Source of the DNA: Lentilactobacillus rapi DSM 19907 = JCM 15042
Lineage (GTDB): Bacteria; Bacillota; Bacilli; Lactobacillales; Lactobacillaceae
Assembly (NCBI RefSeq): GCF_001436255.1
Contig: NZ_AZEI01000076.1
Span: 186,001 to 250,000 of the forward strand
Length of the DNA stretch: 64,000 nucleotides
Direction: 5' to 3'
Numbering within the stretch: the first letter of the stretch is position 1; each line of letters starts with the position of its first letter. A model generated the notes under the pieces. The model was not told where the DNA came from. It was given only the letters and a program-made list of their open reading frames with translations, and ran no database searches. Positions 57,461-64,000 of the stretch are shown piece after piece. Both the position numbers and the translations under genes were made by a program.

Positions 57461-59542
57461 TTATCCCTTGACAACCAATTTATCCAAATCGCCTAAGAAC
57501 ATAATCATGTTGGCAATCATTGTCAACTGACGAAGCCGGTTATTCTTCAACTTTTCATCCTTAGCCATAATCATTGTGGCGTCAAAATAAGTGTTAATTT
57601 CATCTTTAAGCCCTGCTAGTCGTTCAAAATCGGCTTCAGCAGTCAAGCTCGTGTAACCATCTGCAGCCTTGGCCACAGCATCATGAAGTGCCTTTTCTGA
57701 ATCATTCTCAAACAAACTTGGGTCAACCGTCAAATCATCACTGCTAAATGAACCTTTTTTAGCAATCCGTTGAACCCGCGTCAGTGACTCAATGACCTCC
57801 TTGAAGTCACGATCATCACTGTGATTTTGCAAAGCCTTACCACTTGCAATGTTGAAGACAATGTTGGTATGTGATCCAGAGGTGACGGCATCTGAAATAT
57901 CATAACGAATGCCTAAGTCATCAAGGAACTGTTTGATTCGATCCTTAACAAAGTCATCAATTGCTGAAATCTGTCCGCTCATATCCAAATCGGGAGCAAC
58001 GTTTTGCTGCTTCTGCAATTCAATCACTTTGTTCAGCGTTGAAGTTAAATCGAATTTCCAGTTCTTGTTAGAAACGATTCGAACAATCCCAGTTGCTTGA
58101 CGACGTAAAGCATACGGATCGTTTGAGCCACTTGGGATCATCCCGGCGGCAAAGAACGTTAAAATGCTATCCAATTTGTCAGCGATCGCCAAAATTGAAC
58201 CGATATCTGATTGGGGTAAATCACCGTTTGCTGAGATTGGCATGTAGTGTTCGGAAATTGCTTTGGCAACCGCTTCTGATTCGCCATTTAGCAACGCATA
58301 TTTTTCACCCATTACCCCTTGGAGTTCGGCAAACTCGCCAACCATGCCGGTAACCAAATCAAATTTATAAATCTCAGCTGCCCGCTTCAAATCTTTGAGT
58401 TGGTCATCAGAAAGGCCGAATAATTGGCCAAAGTAATGTGAAATAACTTGCACCCGCTGCATTTTGTCATACATCGTCGAAATTTTGTCATGGAAGCTGA
58501 CCTTTTTCAGGCGTTCCACATAATCAGCAATTGACTTCTTTTGATCTTCTTGATAGAAGAACATGGCATCTTCCAGACGGGCAGTTAAAACTTTTTCATT
58601 TCCTTGAACCACGTTCTGCAAATCATAATCATTCCCGTTTCGGACGGAAACAAAATGAGGAAGTAATTTGCCTTCTTGATCAGTTACATAGAAGAAACGC
58701 TGATGATCTTTCATCGAGGTAATCAGGACTTCATCTGGGATTTTGAGGTATTTGTCATCAAACTTACCCGCAAATGCGGTTGGCCATTCAACCAGGTTAT
58801 TAACCTCTTCCAATAGGTCAGGATCCAGATTAATCTTCCAGTTGTTGTCCTGGGCAATCTTCTGAATTTGCTTGGTGATCATTTCTTTTCGTTTATCAGC
58901 ATCGGCAACGACAAATTGTTCAGTCAACTTTTCTTCGTATTCATCTGCGTTTGCCAATTCAACATCTTTACCAAGGAAACGATGTCCAGAAGTGATGCGA
59001 TCAGTTGTCACGTCAAGAATCTTAAAGGGGACAACCTGATCGTTAAGTAAGGCGACCAGCCATTTGATCGGTCGGACATATTCAAATGAATAGTTCCCCC
59101 ACTTCATCATCGTTGGGAAAGTCATTGCGGTAATAACGTTTTTCATCCCGGTTAAAATTTCGTCGACAGGTTTACCGGCAATATGTTTTTCAACGAAAAC
59201 GTATTGTGTCCCTTTAACATCCTTAAACGTGATGTCATCAGTGGTAGCACCTTGTCCTCTTGAGAAACCAACCGCAGCCTTCGTCCAGTTACCATCAGCA
59301 TCTTGAGCAATCTTTTTTGCGGGCCCTTTAACGGATTTATCAATATCTGGCTGCTTATCAGCTAAGTCCGTTATATAAAGAGCCAACCGCCGAGGGGTGC
59401 TAAAAGTCTTAATGTTGGCAAATGTAATTCGTTGTGCTTTAAGAAAATCGGTTGCCCGTTTTTTGAGTTGATTAATGCTTGGCGTCACAACATGGGCAGG
59501 GATTTCTTCCAAACCGATTTCCAGTAAGAAATTGTTAGCCAT
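57461..59542 (-). CDS. glyS: glycyl-tRNA synthetase beta subunit
   Basis: 693 residues. Subunit of the alpha2-beta2 type GlyRS; binds tRNA and contains an HD-like domain and the C-terminal anticodon-binding DALR-like domain. FLLEIGLEEIPAHVVTPSINQL at the start, TPRRLALYI near residue 50, RFFYVTDQEGKLLPHFVSVRN and LSEHYMPISANGDLP-like segments later are family blocks. Its ATG overlaps the glyQ stop by one base. T-box controlled through glyQ. Confidence 0.97.
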   Translation of the reverse strand: MANNFLLEIGLEEIPAHVVTPSINQLKKRATDFLKAQRITFANIKTFSTPRRLALYITDLADKQPDIDKSVKGPAKKIAQDADGNWTKAAVGFSRGQGATTDDITFKDVKGTQYVFVEKHIAGKPVDEILTGMKNVITAMTFPTMMKWGNYSFEYVRPIKWLVALLNDQVVPFKILDVTTDRITSGHRFLGKDVELANADEYEEKLTEQFVVADADKRKEMITKQIQKIAQDNNWKINLDPDLLEEVNNLVEWPTAFAGKFDDKYLKIPDEVLITSMKDHQRFFYVTDQEGKLLPHFVSVRNGNDYDLQNVVQGNEKVLTARLEDAMFFYQEDQKKSIADYVERLKKVSFHDKISTMYDKMQRVQVISHYFGQLFGLSDDQLKDLKRAAEIYKFDLVTGMVGEFAELQGVMGEKYALLNGESEAVAKAISEHYMPISANGDLPQSDIGSILAIADKLDSILTFFAAGMIPSGSNDPYALRRQATGIVRIVSNKNWKFDLTSTLNKVIELQKQQNVAPDLDMSGQISAIDDFVKDRIKQFLDDLGIRYDISDAVTSGSHTNIVFNIASGKALQNHSDDRDFKEVIESLTRVQRIAKKGSFSSDDLTVDPSLFENDSEKALHDAVAKAADGYTSLTAEADFERLAGLKDEINTYFDATMIMAKDEKLKNNRLRQLTMIANMIMFLGDLDKLVVKG

Positions 59543-60468
59543 TATTTTTCCTCCGTTTCGTCTTTGAGTAGTTCTTGACGTTTCTTCTCATCTTTAATCA
59601 ACGGGAATCCTCGACGTTTTCTGGCGGCAACAAATTCCTTGGCGACTCGCCGGGCTAAATTGCGAATTCGGGATAGATAACCAGCTCGTTCGGTGACTGA
59701 TACGGCGCCGCGAGCATCCAAAAGATTAAACGTATGACTGCACTTCAAGATGTAATCATAGGCAGGATGAACAAGGCTTTGATCCAATAGACGCTTGGCT
59801 TCATGTTCATACTCATTGAAATGCTTCAGCAGCATTTCTTGGTCACTAACCTCAAAGCTGTACTTGGAATGTTCATATTCAGGTTCTTTGAAGATATCAC
59901 CGTAAAGAACATCGTCTGACCATTCCAAATCAAATACGGAGTTGACGTTTTGAATGTACGATGAAAGCCGTTCCAAACCATAAGTAATTTCAGAAGCAAC
60001 GGGATCCATCTCGAGGCCCCCAACGATTTGGAAATATGTAAACTGGGTAATTTCCATTCCGTCTAGCCAAACTTCCCAACCAACACCGGCACATCCCATT
60101 GAAGGGTTTTCCCAGTTATCTTCAACGAAGCGGATGTCATGTTCCAAGGGATTAATACCGAGTTCCTTTAAACTGTTCAGATAAAGTTCCTGAATATTTT
60201 CTGGCGAAGGCTTCATAATAACTTGAAACTGATGATGTTGATACAGCCGGTTCGGGTTTTCACCATAACGGCCATCAGCTGGCCGTCTGGAAGGTTCAAC
60301 ATATGCGGCATTCCATGGTTCGGGGCCAATTGCCCGCAAAAATGTGTAAGGGCTCATTGTTCCAGCCCCTTTTTCGGTATCGTATGCTTGCATTAACATA
60401 CATCCTTGAGCTGCCCAATACTTTTGCAGCCGTAGGATAATTTCTTGAACTGATAATTTTTCAGTCAT
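59542..60468 (-). CDS. glyQ: glycyl-tRNA synthetase alpha subunit
   Basis: 308-residue class II catalytic subunit that activates glycine. [19 protein letters not shown] near residue 8, [38 protein letters not shown] near residue 55 and [18 protein letters not shown]-type motif 2-3 regions are typical. The ATG at 60468 has AGGAGGAA; the 23 upstream codons run into the T-box terminator and are discarded. Confidence 0.97.
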   Translation of the reverse strand: MTEKLSVQEIILRLQKYWAAQGCMLMQAYDTEKGAGTMSPYTFLRAIGPEPWNAAYVEPSRRPADGRYGENPNRLYQHHQFQVIMKPSPENIQELYLNSLKELGINPLEHDIRFVEDNWENPSMGCAGVGWEVWLDGMEITQFTYFQIVGGLEMDPVASEITYGLERLSSYIQNVNSVFDLEWSDDVLYGDIFKEPEYEHSKYSFEVSDQEMLLKHFNEYEHEAKRLLDQSLVHPAYDYILKCSHTFNLLDARGAVSVTERAGYLSRIRNLARRVAKEFVAARKRRGFPLIKDEKKRQELLKDETEEK

Positions 60469-60492
60469 CAATATTCCTCCTAGTTTAATCAC

Positions 60493-60705
60493 AAAAAAAT
60501 CCCTATGTTTAAAAGCTATACTTAGCCACTTAAACATAGGGACGAGTCAATCGCGGTTCCACCCTACTTCTGGTAAATCATTACCAGCACTTAATTGTTC
60601 AGCTCAAAAAGCGCCATCTAATTGATCAGTTTGAACTGGCTCTCACTTACCCAGTCTCGTTGGACAAAATCATCAATCAGTTTCTTTTCTCATTGCCGAA
60701 TTATT
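60493..60705 (-). ncRNA. glycine T-box leader of glyQS
   Basis: On the minus strand the conserved T-box AGGGTGGAACCGCG lies at 60565-60552, followed by a terminator whose stem CCCTATGTTTAA pairs across the loop and ends in TTTTTTT (60541-60493). The 5' part can fold as stem I. A candidate GGC specifier (glycine codon) lies at 60615-60613 in GATGGCGC. Uncharged tRNA-Gly should stabilise the antiterminator and raise glyQS expression. Confidence 0.92.
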
Positions 60706-60718
60706 TATTTCAGAAATA

Positions 60719-60747
60719 ATCATAGTTGACATTAAAACGATTGTCAA
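60719..60747 (-). promoter_or_regulatory. strong promoter of the glyQS leader
   Basis: TTGACA (60747-60742) and TATGAT (60724-60719) are exactly 17 bases apart on the minus strand. It sits directly after the recO stop and before the T-box leader, so glyQS need not depend on readthrough from recO. Confidence 0.9.
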
Positions 60748-60758
60748 CGCAGCTTACA

Positions 60759-61520
60759 TCAAATTTTGAATTTACCCAGTTGATCAATGAATCGTTTGCT
60801 TTTGGGAACCACCCCGACGCTACGCTGGTAGATTTGGTCTAAAACTTGCCGTAATGACTTTTTGGTTTTATCACCCACTGCAATGTGCGTTAATTTTGAT
60901 AAATCCACAACCGAAAATAACCTCAAGTAATAAATGGTTCTCGCGTCCAGATGCATTCGATAAGGATCCTTATCCCAGTGATTTTGGCAAAGCAAGCCAC
61001 CATACGCCTCGGAATAATCAAACGGCAAATCTCGGCGATGACAAATCACACAGTCAACCCAATTAGGGGCAACGCCAAAGGCTTGAAGTAATTGAACTTC
61101 AAAGATATTTGTGATAATTTCTGCGTCGAAGCCTTCATCAATCAGTTTCAATCCCATTAGTAACTTGTCATACCAAACGGCGATGGGTTCACCATCGTGA
61201 AATGCCAGATCAATTAACGACATTGTGTAAGTTGCATAAGCATTCTTAGTGATATCTTCAGCGATCTCATTAAAGTGTTCAACATGTTTGCCGTCATTGA
61301 TGTATGACAAGCCATCATCTTTGATGTCACCACCATACAGCCCATATGTAAACGGTAAAATCGCCGCCCGCATCTTGAAGCGAGGTCGCTTGGCACCACG
61401 AACCAGAAACATTTTCTTTCCAAACTCACGGGTCAAAAATTTTACCAAAAGATCATGTTCACGATAGGGCTTGGTGTAGAGTAAAATTCCATTAAAATCT
61501 GTGATTTGACCTTTAGACAT
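60759..61520 (-). CDS. recO: DNA repair protein RecO
   Basis: 253-residue protein of the RecFOR pathway that helps load RecA at gaps. N-terminal OB fold (ITDFNGILLYTKPYREHDLLV), helical middle, and a zinc-binding CVICHRRDLPF...LLCQNH segment near residues 148-172. ATG at 61520 after GAGGTGATTTC. It lies between era and glyQS as in most Firmicutes. Confidence 0.95.
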   Translation of the reverse strand: MSKGQITDFNGILLYTKPYREHDLLVKFLTREFGKKMFLVRGAKRPRFKMRAAILPFTYGLYGGDIKDDGLSYINDGKHVEHFNEIAEDITKNAYATYTMSLIDLAFHDGEPIAVWYDKLLMGLKLIDEGFDAEIITNIFEVQLLQAFGVAPNWVDCVICHRRDLPFDYSEAYGGLLCQNHWDKDPYRMHLDARTIYYLRLFSVVDLSKLTHIAVGDKTKKSLRQVLDQIYQRSVGVVPKSKRFIDQLGKFKI

Positions 61521-61720
61521 GAAATCACCTCAGAACGCGATAATAAGTGCTTTGATCCCGAAATGTGAGGAGAAATTAATTACTTCCATTTTGGAATGAT
61601 TGATTTCTAGCTTACATGGTTGAGATCAGCCTCCTGGTGCACATTTTTGCTAGGCAAAATAGGACACGCTTCAACCAACATTGAAAAAAGGTAAAGTTGC
61701 GTCTACATAGAATAGATTAG

Positions 61721-61820
61721 GTGCGCAAAGCAGGAACTGCCACAAAAGCAGCCGGACAATCCCCAGAGCAAAGAATTCACGCGTGGGAGACTTAAGTTCC
61801 AGTTCCTAAACGCTTTGCTT
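61721..61820. repeat. dispersed palindromic intergenic repeat, copy B
   Basis: The 306-base gap between era and recO holds no gene. Its left 200 bases (61521-61720) should contain the recO promoter and a short TTCCA/TGGAA palindrome. Then comes this element: GCAAAGC-AGGAACTG (61725-61739) pairs with CAGTTCCT-AAAC-GCTTTGC (61800-61818). The middle (CCCCAGAGCAAAGAATTC and GTGGGAGACTT) aligns with copy A at 11139-11192. It abuts the 3' end of era and may act as its terminator. Confidence 0.72.
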
Positions 61821-61826
61821 CGTTCA

Positions 61827-62720
61827 CTATTTTTTGTACCCATACGAATCCAATAAGCTTTGCTTGTCACGCCATCTTGGTTGGACTTTTACCCATAACT
61901 CCAAGAACACTTTGTTGCCCATCATGTTCTCGATGTCCTTTCTTGCTAGGGTCCCAATTTTCTTCAACATTGAGCCACCCTTACCGATCACAATTCCCTT
62001 TTGACCGTCCCGTTCAACGATGATTGTTGCTTGAATTCTCAACAACCCATTGTCATCCTTAATCTTTTCAATATAAACGGCGGTCGAGGTCGGAATTTCT
62101 TGGCGAGTTAATTGCATCACTTTTTCTCTAATTAACTCTGAAATCACAAATCGTTCCGGGTGATCCGTTACTTGATCTTCTGGATAGTACTGAGGCCCTT
62201 CTGGCAATTCCTTTACCAAAGCATCAATCAATTCTGGGACATTATTTCCTTGTAAGGCAGAAATCGGGAAAACATCCTTGAATTTCAACGCATTTTGATA
62301 CTCACCAATGATTGCCATAATGTCATCAGGCGAAATCTGGTCAATTTTATTAATTAACAGGTAAACTGGTTGGTCAGTCTTCTTTAACTGGTCAATAATG
62401 TAATTATCCCCAGCGCCTCGACGTTCAGTCGCATTGACCATGAATAACACAGCGTCAACTTCTTTCAGAGCTGACAAAGCTGATTCCATCATAAAATCGC
62501 CCAATTTATCCTTGGGCTTGTGAATTCCCGGGGTATCAATAAACACAATTTGGGCTTCCTTCGTTGTGTAGACTCCCTGAATCTTATTTCGAGTTGTTTG
62601 GGCTTTGTCACTCATGATCGCAATTTTCTGGCCGATCACTCTATTTAAGAAAGTTGACTTCCCAACATTGGGTCGGCCAACAATTGCAACAAATCCTGAA
62701 TGATAATTTGGATTATCCAT
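61827..62720 (-). CDS. era: GTPase Era
   Basis: 297-residue GTPase with a C-terminal KH domain that binds the 3' end of 16S rRNA in 30S assembly. [14 protein letters not shown] (residues 15-28), [10 protein letters not shown] (G3), NKID (G4), and the KH motif [13 protein letters not shown] near residue 248. The order phoH-ybeY-dgkA-era-recO is the standard Firmicutes string. ATG at 62720. Confidence 0.97.
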   Translation of the reverse strand: MDNPNYHSGFVAIVGRPNVGKSTFLNRVIGQKIAIMSDKAQTTRNKIQGVYTTKEAQIVFIDTPGIHKPKDKLGDFMMESALSALKEVDAVLFMVNATERRGAGDNYIIDQLKKTDQPVYLLINKIDQISPDDIMAIIGEYQNALKFKDVFPISALQGNNVPELIDALVKELPEGPQYYPEDQVTDHPERFVISELIREKVMQLTRQEIPTSTAVYIEKIKDDNGLLRIQATIIVERDGQKGIVIGKGGSMLKKIGTLARKDIENMMGNKVFLELWVKVQPRWRDKQSLLDSYGYKK

Positions 62721-62732
62721 TTTTTACCTCAC

Positions 62733-63134
62733 CTAACTTAGTAACTCAATAAACCGGGGAATAAAGATTAACGACCCGATAATGATTGCAAATAACGCTG
62801 ACATCAGGACACCACCAGCGGCGATATCCTTTGCTCGTTTGGCTAACAGGTCAAAATGATGGCCAACGATTAAGTCGACCACATTCTCAATGATTGAGTT
62901 CAACACTTCTGATCCAATCACAGAAAAGAATGCGGCGAATAACCATAGCCATTCGTTAATTCTTATCTGAAGAATCACACCTAGACACAATGTTAAAAAT
63001 GCAATGATAAGGTCAAACCGAAAATTACGTTCCTCTAAAATGAGACGTTTGATTCCTTCTAAGGCGTGTCCTACTGATTGGAAAAAAGTCTTGTTCTTAT
63101 CTATTTGTCTGCTGTCTTTATCTTTTAAGGCCAT
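62733..63134 (-). CDS. dgkA: undecaprenol/diacylglycerol kinase
   Basis: 133-residue membrane kinase with three spans (about 37-55, 59-78 and 105-128). The active-site block GSEVLNSIIENVVDLI near residues 73-88, followed by AKRAKDIAAGGVL, is characteristic. In Gram-positives this family phosphorylates undecaprenol, recycling the wall lipid carrier made from the mevalonate pathway. Start at 63134 overlaps the ybeY 3' end by 17 bases. Confidence 0.93.
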   Translation of the reverse strand: MALKDKDSRQIDKNKTFFQSVGHALEGIKRLILEERNFRFDLIIAFLTLCLGVILQIRINEWLWLFAAFFSVIGSEVLNSIIENVVDLIVGHHFDLLAKRAKDIAAGGVLMSALFAIIIGSLIFIPRFIELLS

Positions 63135-63600
63135 ATTTATTTAAAATCTCTTTTTGCAAGGGGAACATCACGTCAGCATCAGCTTTCTTCATGTGATCAT
63201 AGCCATTCAGATGCAGGAAACCATGAACCACTAGAAAGCCAAGTTCTCGCTGGAAAGAATGACCCAAGTAATCAGCTTGCTCGGCAACTTTATCGACCGA
63301 CACGAAGATGTCACCAATATTTTCTGGGATGCTTTCCTTGAGAGATTCATCCATAATAATCGGAAAATCATCATCAGCTGAATCTTCAATCGCAAAGCTA
63401 ATTACATCAGTTGCCCGATCAACGCCGCGATATTTTTTATTAATCCGGTGAATCTCGTCGTTATTGACCAGGGTCACGGACATTTCCGTGTCATCTGCCA
63501 GGTGGATGTACTTACCAGCAAAATCAAGCACGTTGGCAATTAACTTTCTATCTTTTTCATCAATGCCGTCCTGTGTTTTATCGTATATCTCTAAATCCAT
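63118..63600 (-). CDS. ybeY: endoribonuclease YbeY
   Basis: 160-residue zinc metalloprotein for 16S rRNA 3' maturation and ribosome quality control. The zinc motif VVHGFLHLNGYDH near residues 122-134 (H-x3-H-x5-H) is intact, and RGVDRATDVISFAI near residue 60 is a family block. The ATG at 63600 is 9 bases from GAGGA; the ATG two codons earlier (63606) is closer than usual. Follows phoH. Confidence 0.95.
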   Translation of the reverse strand: MDLEIYDKTQDGIDEKDRKLIANVLDFAGKYIHLADDTEMSVTLVNNDEIHRINKKYRGVDRATDVISFAIEDSADDDFPIIMDESLKESIPENIGDIFVSVDKVAEQADYLGHSFQRELGFLVVHGFLHLNGYDHMKKADADVMFPLQKEILNKYGLKR

Positions 63601-63620
63601 TCTCATTCTTCCTCGATTAG

Positions 63621-64000
63621 TTAATGACCGCTATTCTCGTACGCGGTGATGATTTTTGCAACCACTGGATGTCGAACAACATCTTCCGCAGTGAAGGTTA
63701 CAAATTCAATTTGGTCGATATTTTTCAAAATTTTTTGGGCAGCAACCAAACCACTCGTTGTTCGTTTTGGCAAATCAATTTGTGAAATATCACCGTTCAC
63801 AATCATCTTTGAGCCAAATCCTAATCTGGTTAAAAACATCTTCATTTGCATATTGGTGGTATTTTGAGCTTCATCCAAGATCACAAATGCGTTATCCAGG
63901 GTCCGGCCACGCATATATGCCAACGGCGCAATTTCAATCACGCCACGATCCATCAACCGTTCAGTATGCTCCGCGCCTAAAATTGCGTGCAGGGCATCAT
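63621..64000 (-). CDS. phoH: PhoH-like protein (3' part, cut by window edge)
   Basis: The gene enters from the right edge; only about the last 126 codons are visible. They encode the C-terminal half of the PhoH-type P-loop ATPase: [20 protein letters not shown], Walker [11 protein letters not shown], then [14 protein letters not shown] and [12 protein letters not shown]. The Walker A half lies outside the window. PhoH and YbeY are adjacent in most bacteria and are both tied to RNA processing. Confidence 0.93.
   Translation of the reverse strand, partial: DALHAILGAEHTERLMDRGVIEIAPLAYMRGRTLDNAFVILDEAQNTTNMQMKMFLTRLGFGSKMIVNGDISQIDLPKRTTSGLVAAQKILKNIDQIEFVTFTAEDVVRHPVVAKIITAYENSGH

Noticed and set aside
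61600-61640. On the minus strand, a strong AGGAGG followed 12 bases later by ATG-TAA, a start-stop mini frame in the recO leader.
   Set aside because: Spacing is long and the element encodes nothing; probably chance, though a leader control role cannot be excluded.

Overview
The window is a stretch of chromosome from a low-GC Gram-positive lactic acid bacterium (family Lactobacillaceae), most probably an obligately heterofermentative lactobacillus of the Lentilactobacillus/Levilactobacillus kind. The evidence is a lower mevalonate operon (mvk-mvaD-mvaK2-fni), two C69 dipeptidases, the conserved Bacillales/Lactobacillales gene strings around topA, scpAB, rpoD and era, a dnaE-pyk junction with no phosphofructokinase gene in it, and a glycerol kinase that lacks the PTS-phosphorylated histidine. 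Genus is an inference from gene content only. Nearly all of the window is core housekeeping sequence. I found no CRISPR array, prophage, insertion sequence, rRNA or tRNA gene, and no convincing unknown multigene system.

Layout. 1-7.3 kb: the 5' part of a DinG-type helicase/exonuclease (minus), the lower mevalonate operon (plus), then an RsmF-type rRNA methyltransferase (minus), closed by a shared terminator. 7.3-14.5 kb: the most accessory-looking part, holding a HAD phosphatase, an orphan membrane protein between two large hairpins, a lone glpK, a 4-oxalocrotonate tautomerase, and two C69 dipeptidases tail to tail. 14.6-26.8 kb (minus): topA, dprA, rnhB, rbgA, yozE-like, ypmS, ypmR, degV, dfrA, thyA, an ABC-F ATPase and cca. 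27-37.3 kb: yitT (plus), then on minus a TPR protein, hup, der, rpsA, cmk, a LysM protein, recQ, ypbB and ribU behind an FMN riboswitch. 37.4-47 kb (minus): rluB, scpB, scpA, ribT-like, xerD, cvfB, pyk and dnaE. 47-64 kb: a DUF2929 protein (plus), then on minus an alpha/beta hydrolase, clpB under a CtsR operator, pepT, a Nif3-family gene, trmK, rpoD, dnaG, glyS and glyQ behind a T-box, recO, era, dgkA, ybeY and the 3' part of phoH.

How the genes work together. The mevalonate operon turns mevalonate into IPP/DMAPP for undecaprenyl lipid carriers, and DgkA probably recycles undecaprenol. ThyA and DfrA form the thymidylate/folate cycle. TopA, DprA, RnhB, RecQ, RecO, DnaE, DnaG, ScpA/ScpB and XerD cover DNA topology, repair, replication and segregation. 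RbgA, Der, Era, YbeY, RsmF, RluB, TrmK and Cca form a large ribosome and tRNA maturation set. PepD (two copies) and PepT finish peptide breakdown.

Regulation visible in sequence: FMN riboswitch with terminator (ribU), glycine-type T-box with a strong promoter (glyQS), CtsR operator (clpB), intrinsic terminators, and an unexplained pair of AACGTT boxes in the pyk leader. Several starts were moved inward from the longest possible reading frame on Shine-Dalgarno evidence. dnaG appears to start at a rare ATT codon.
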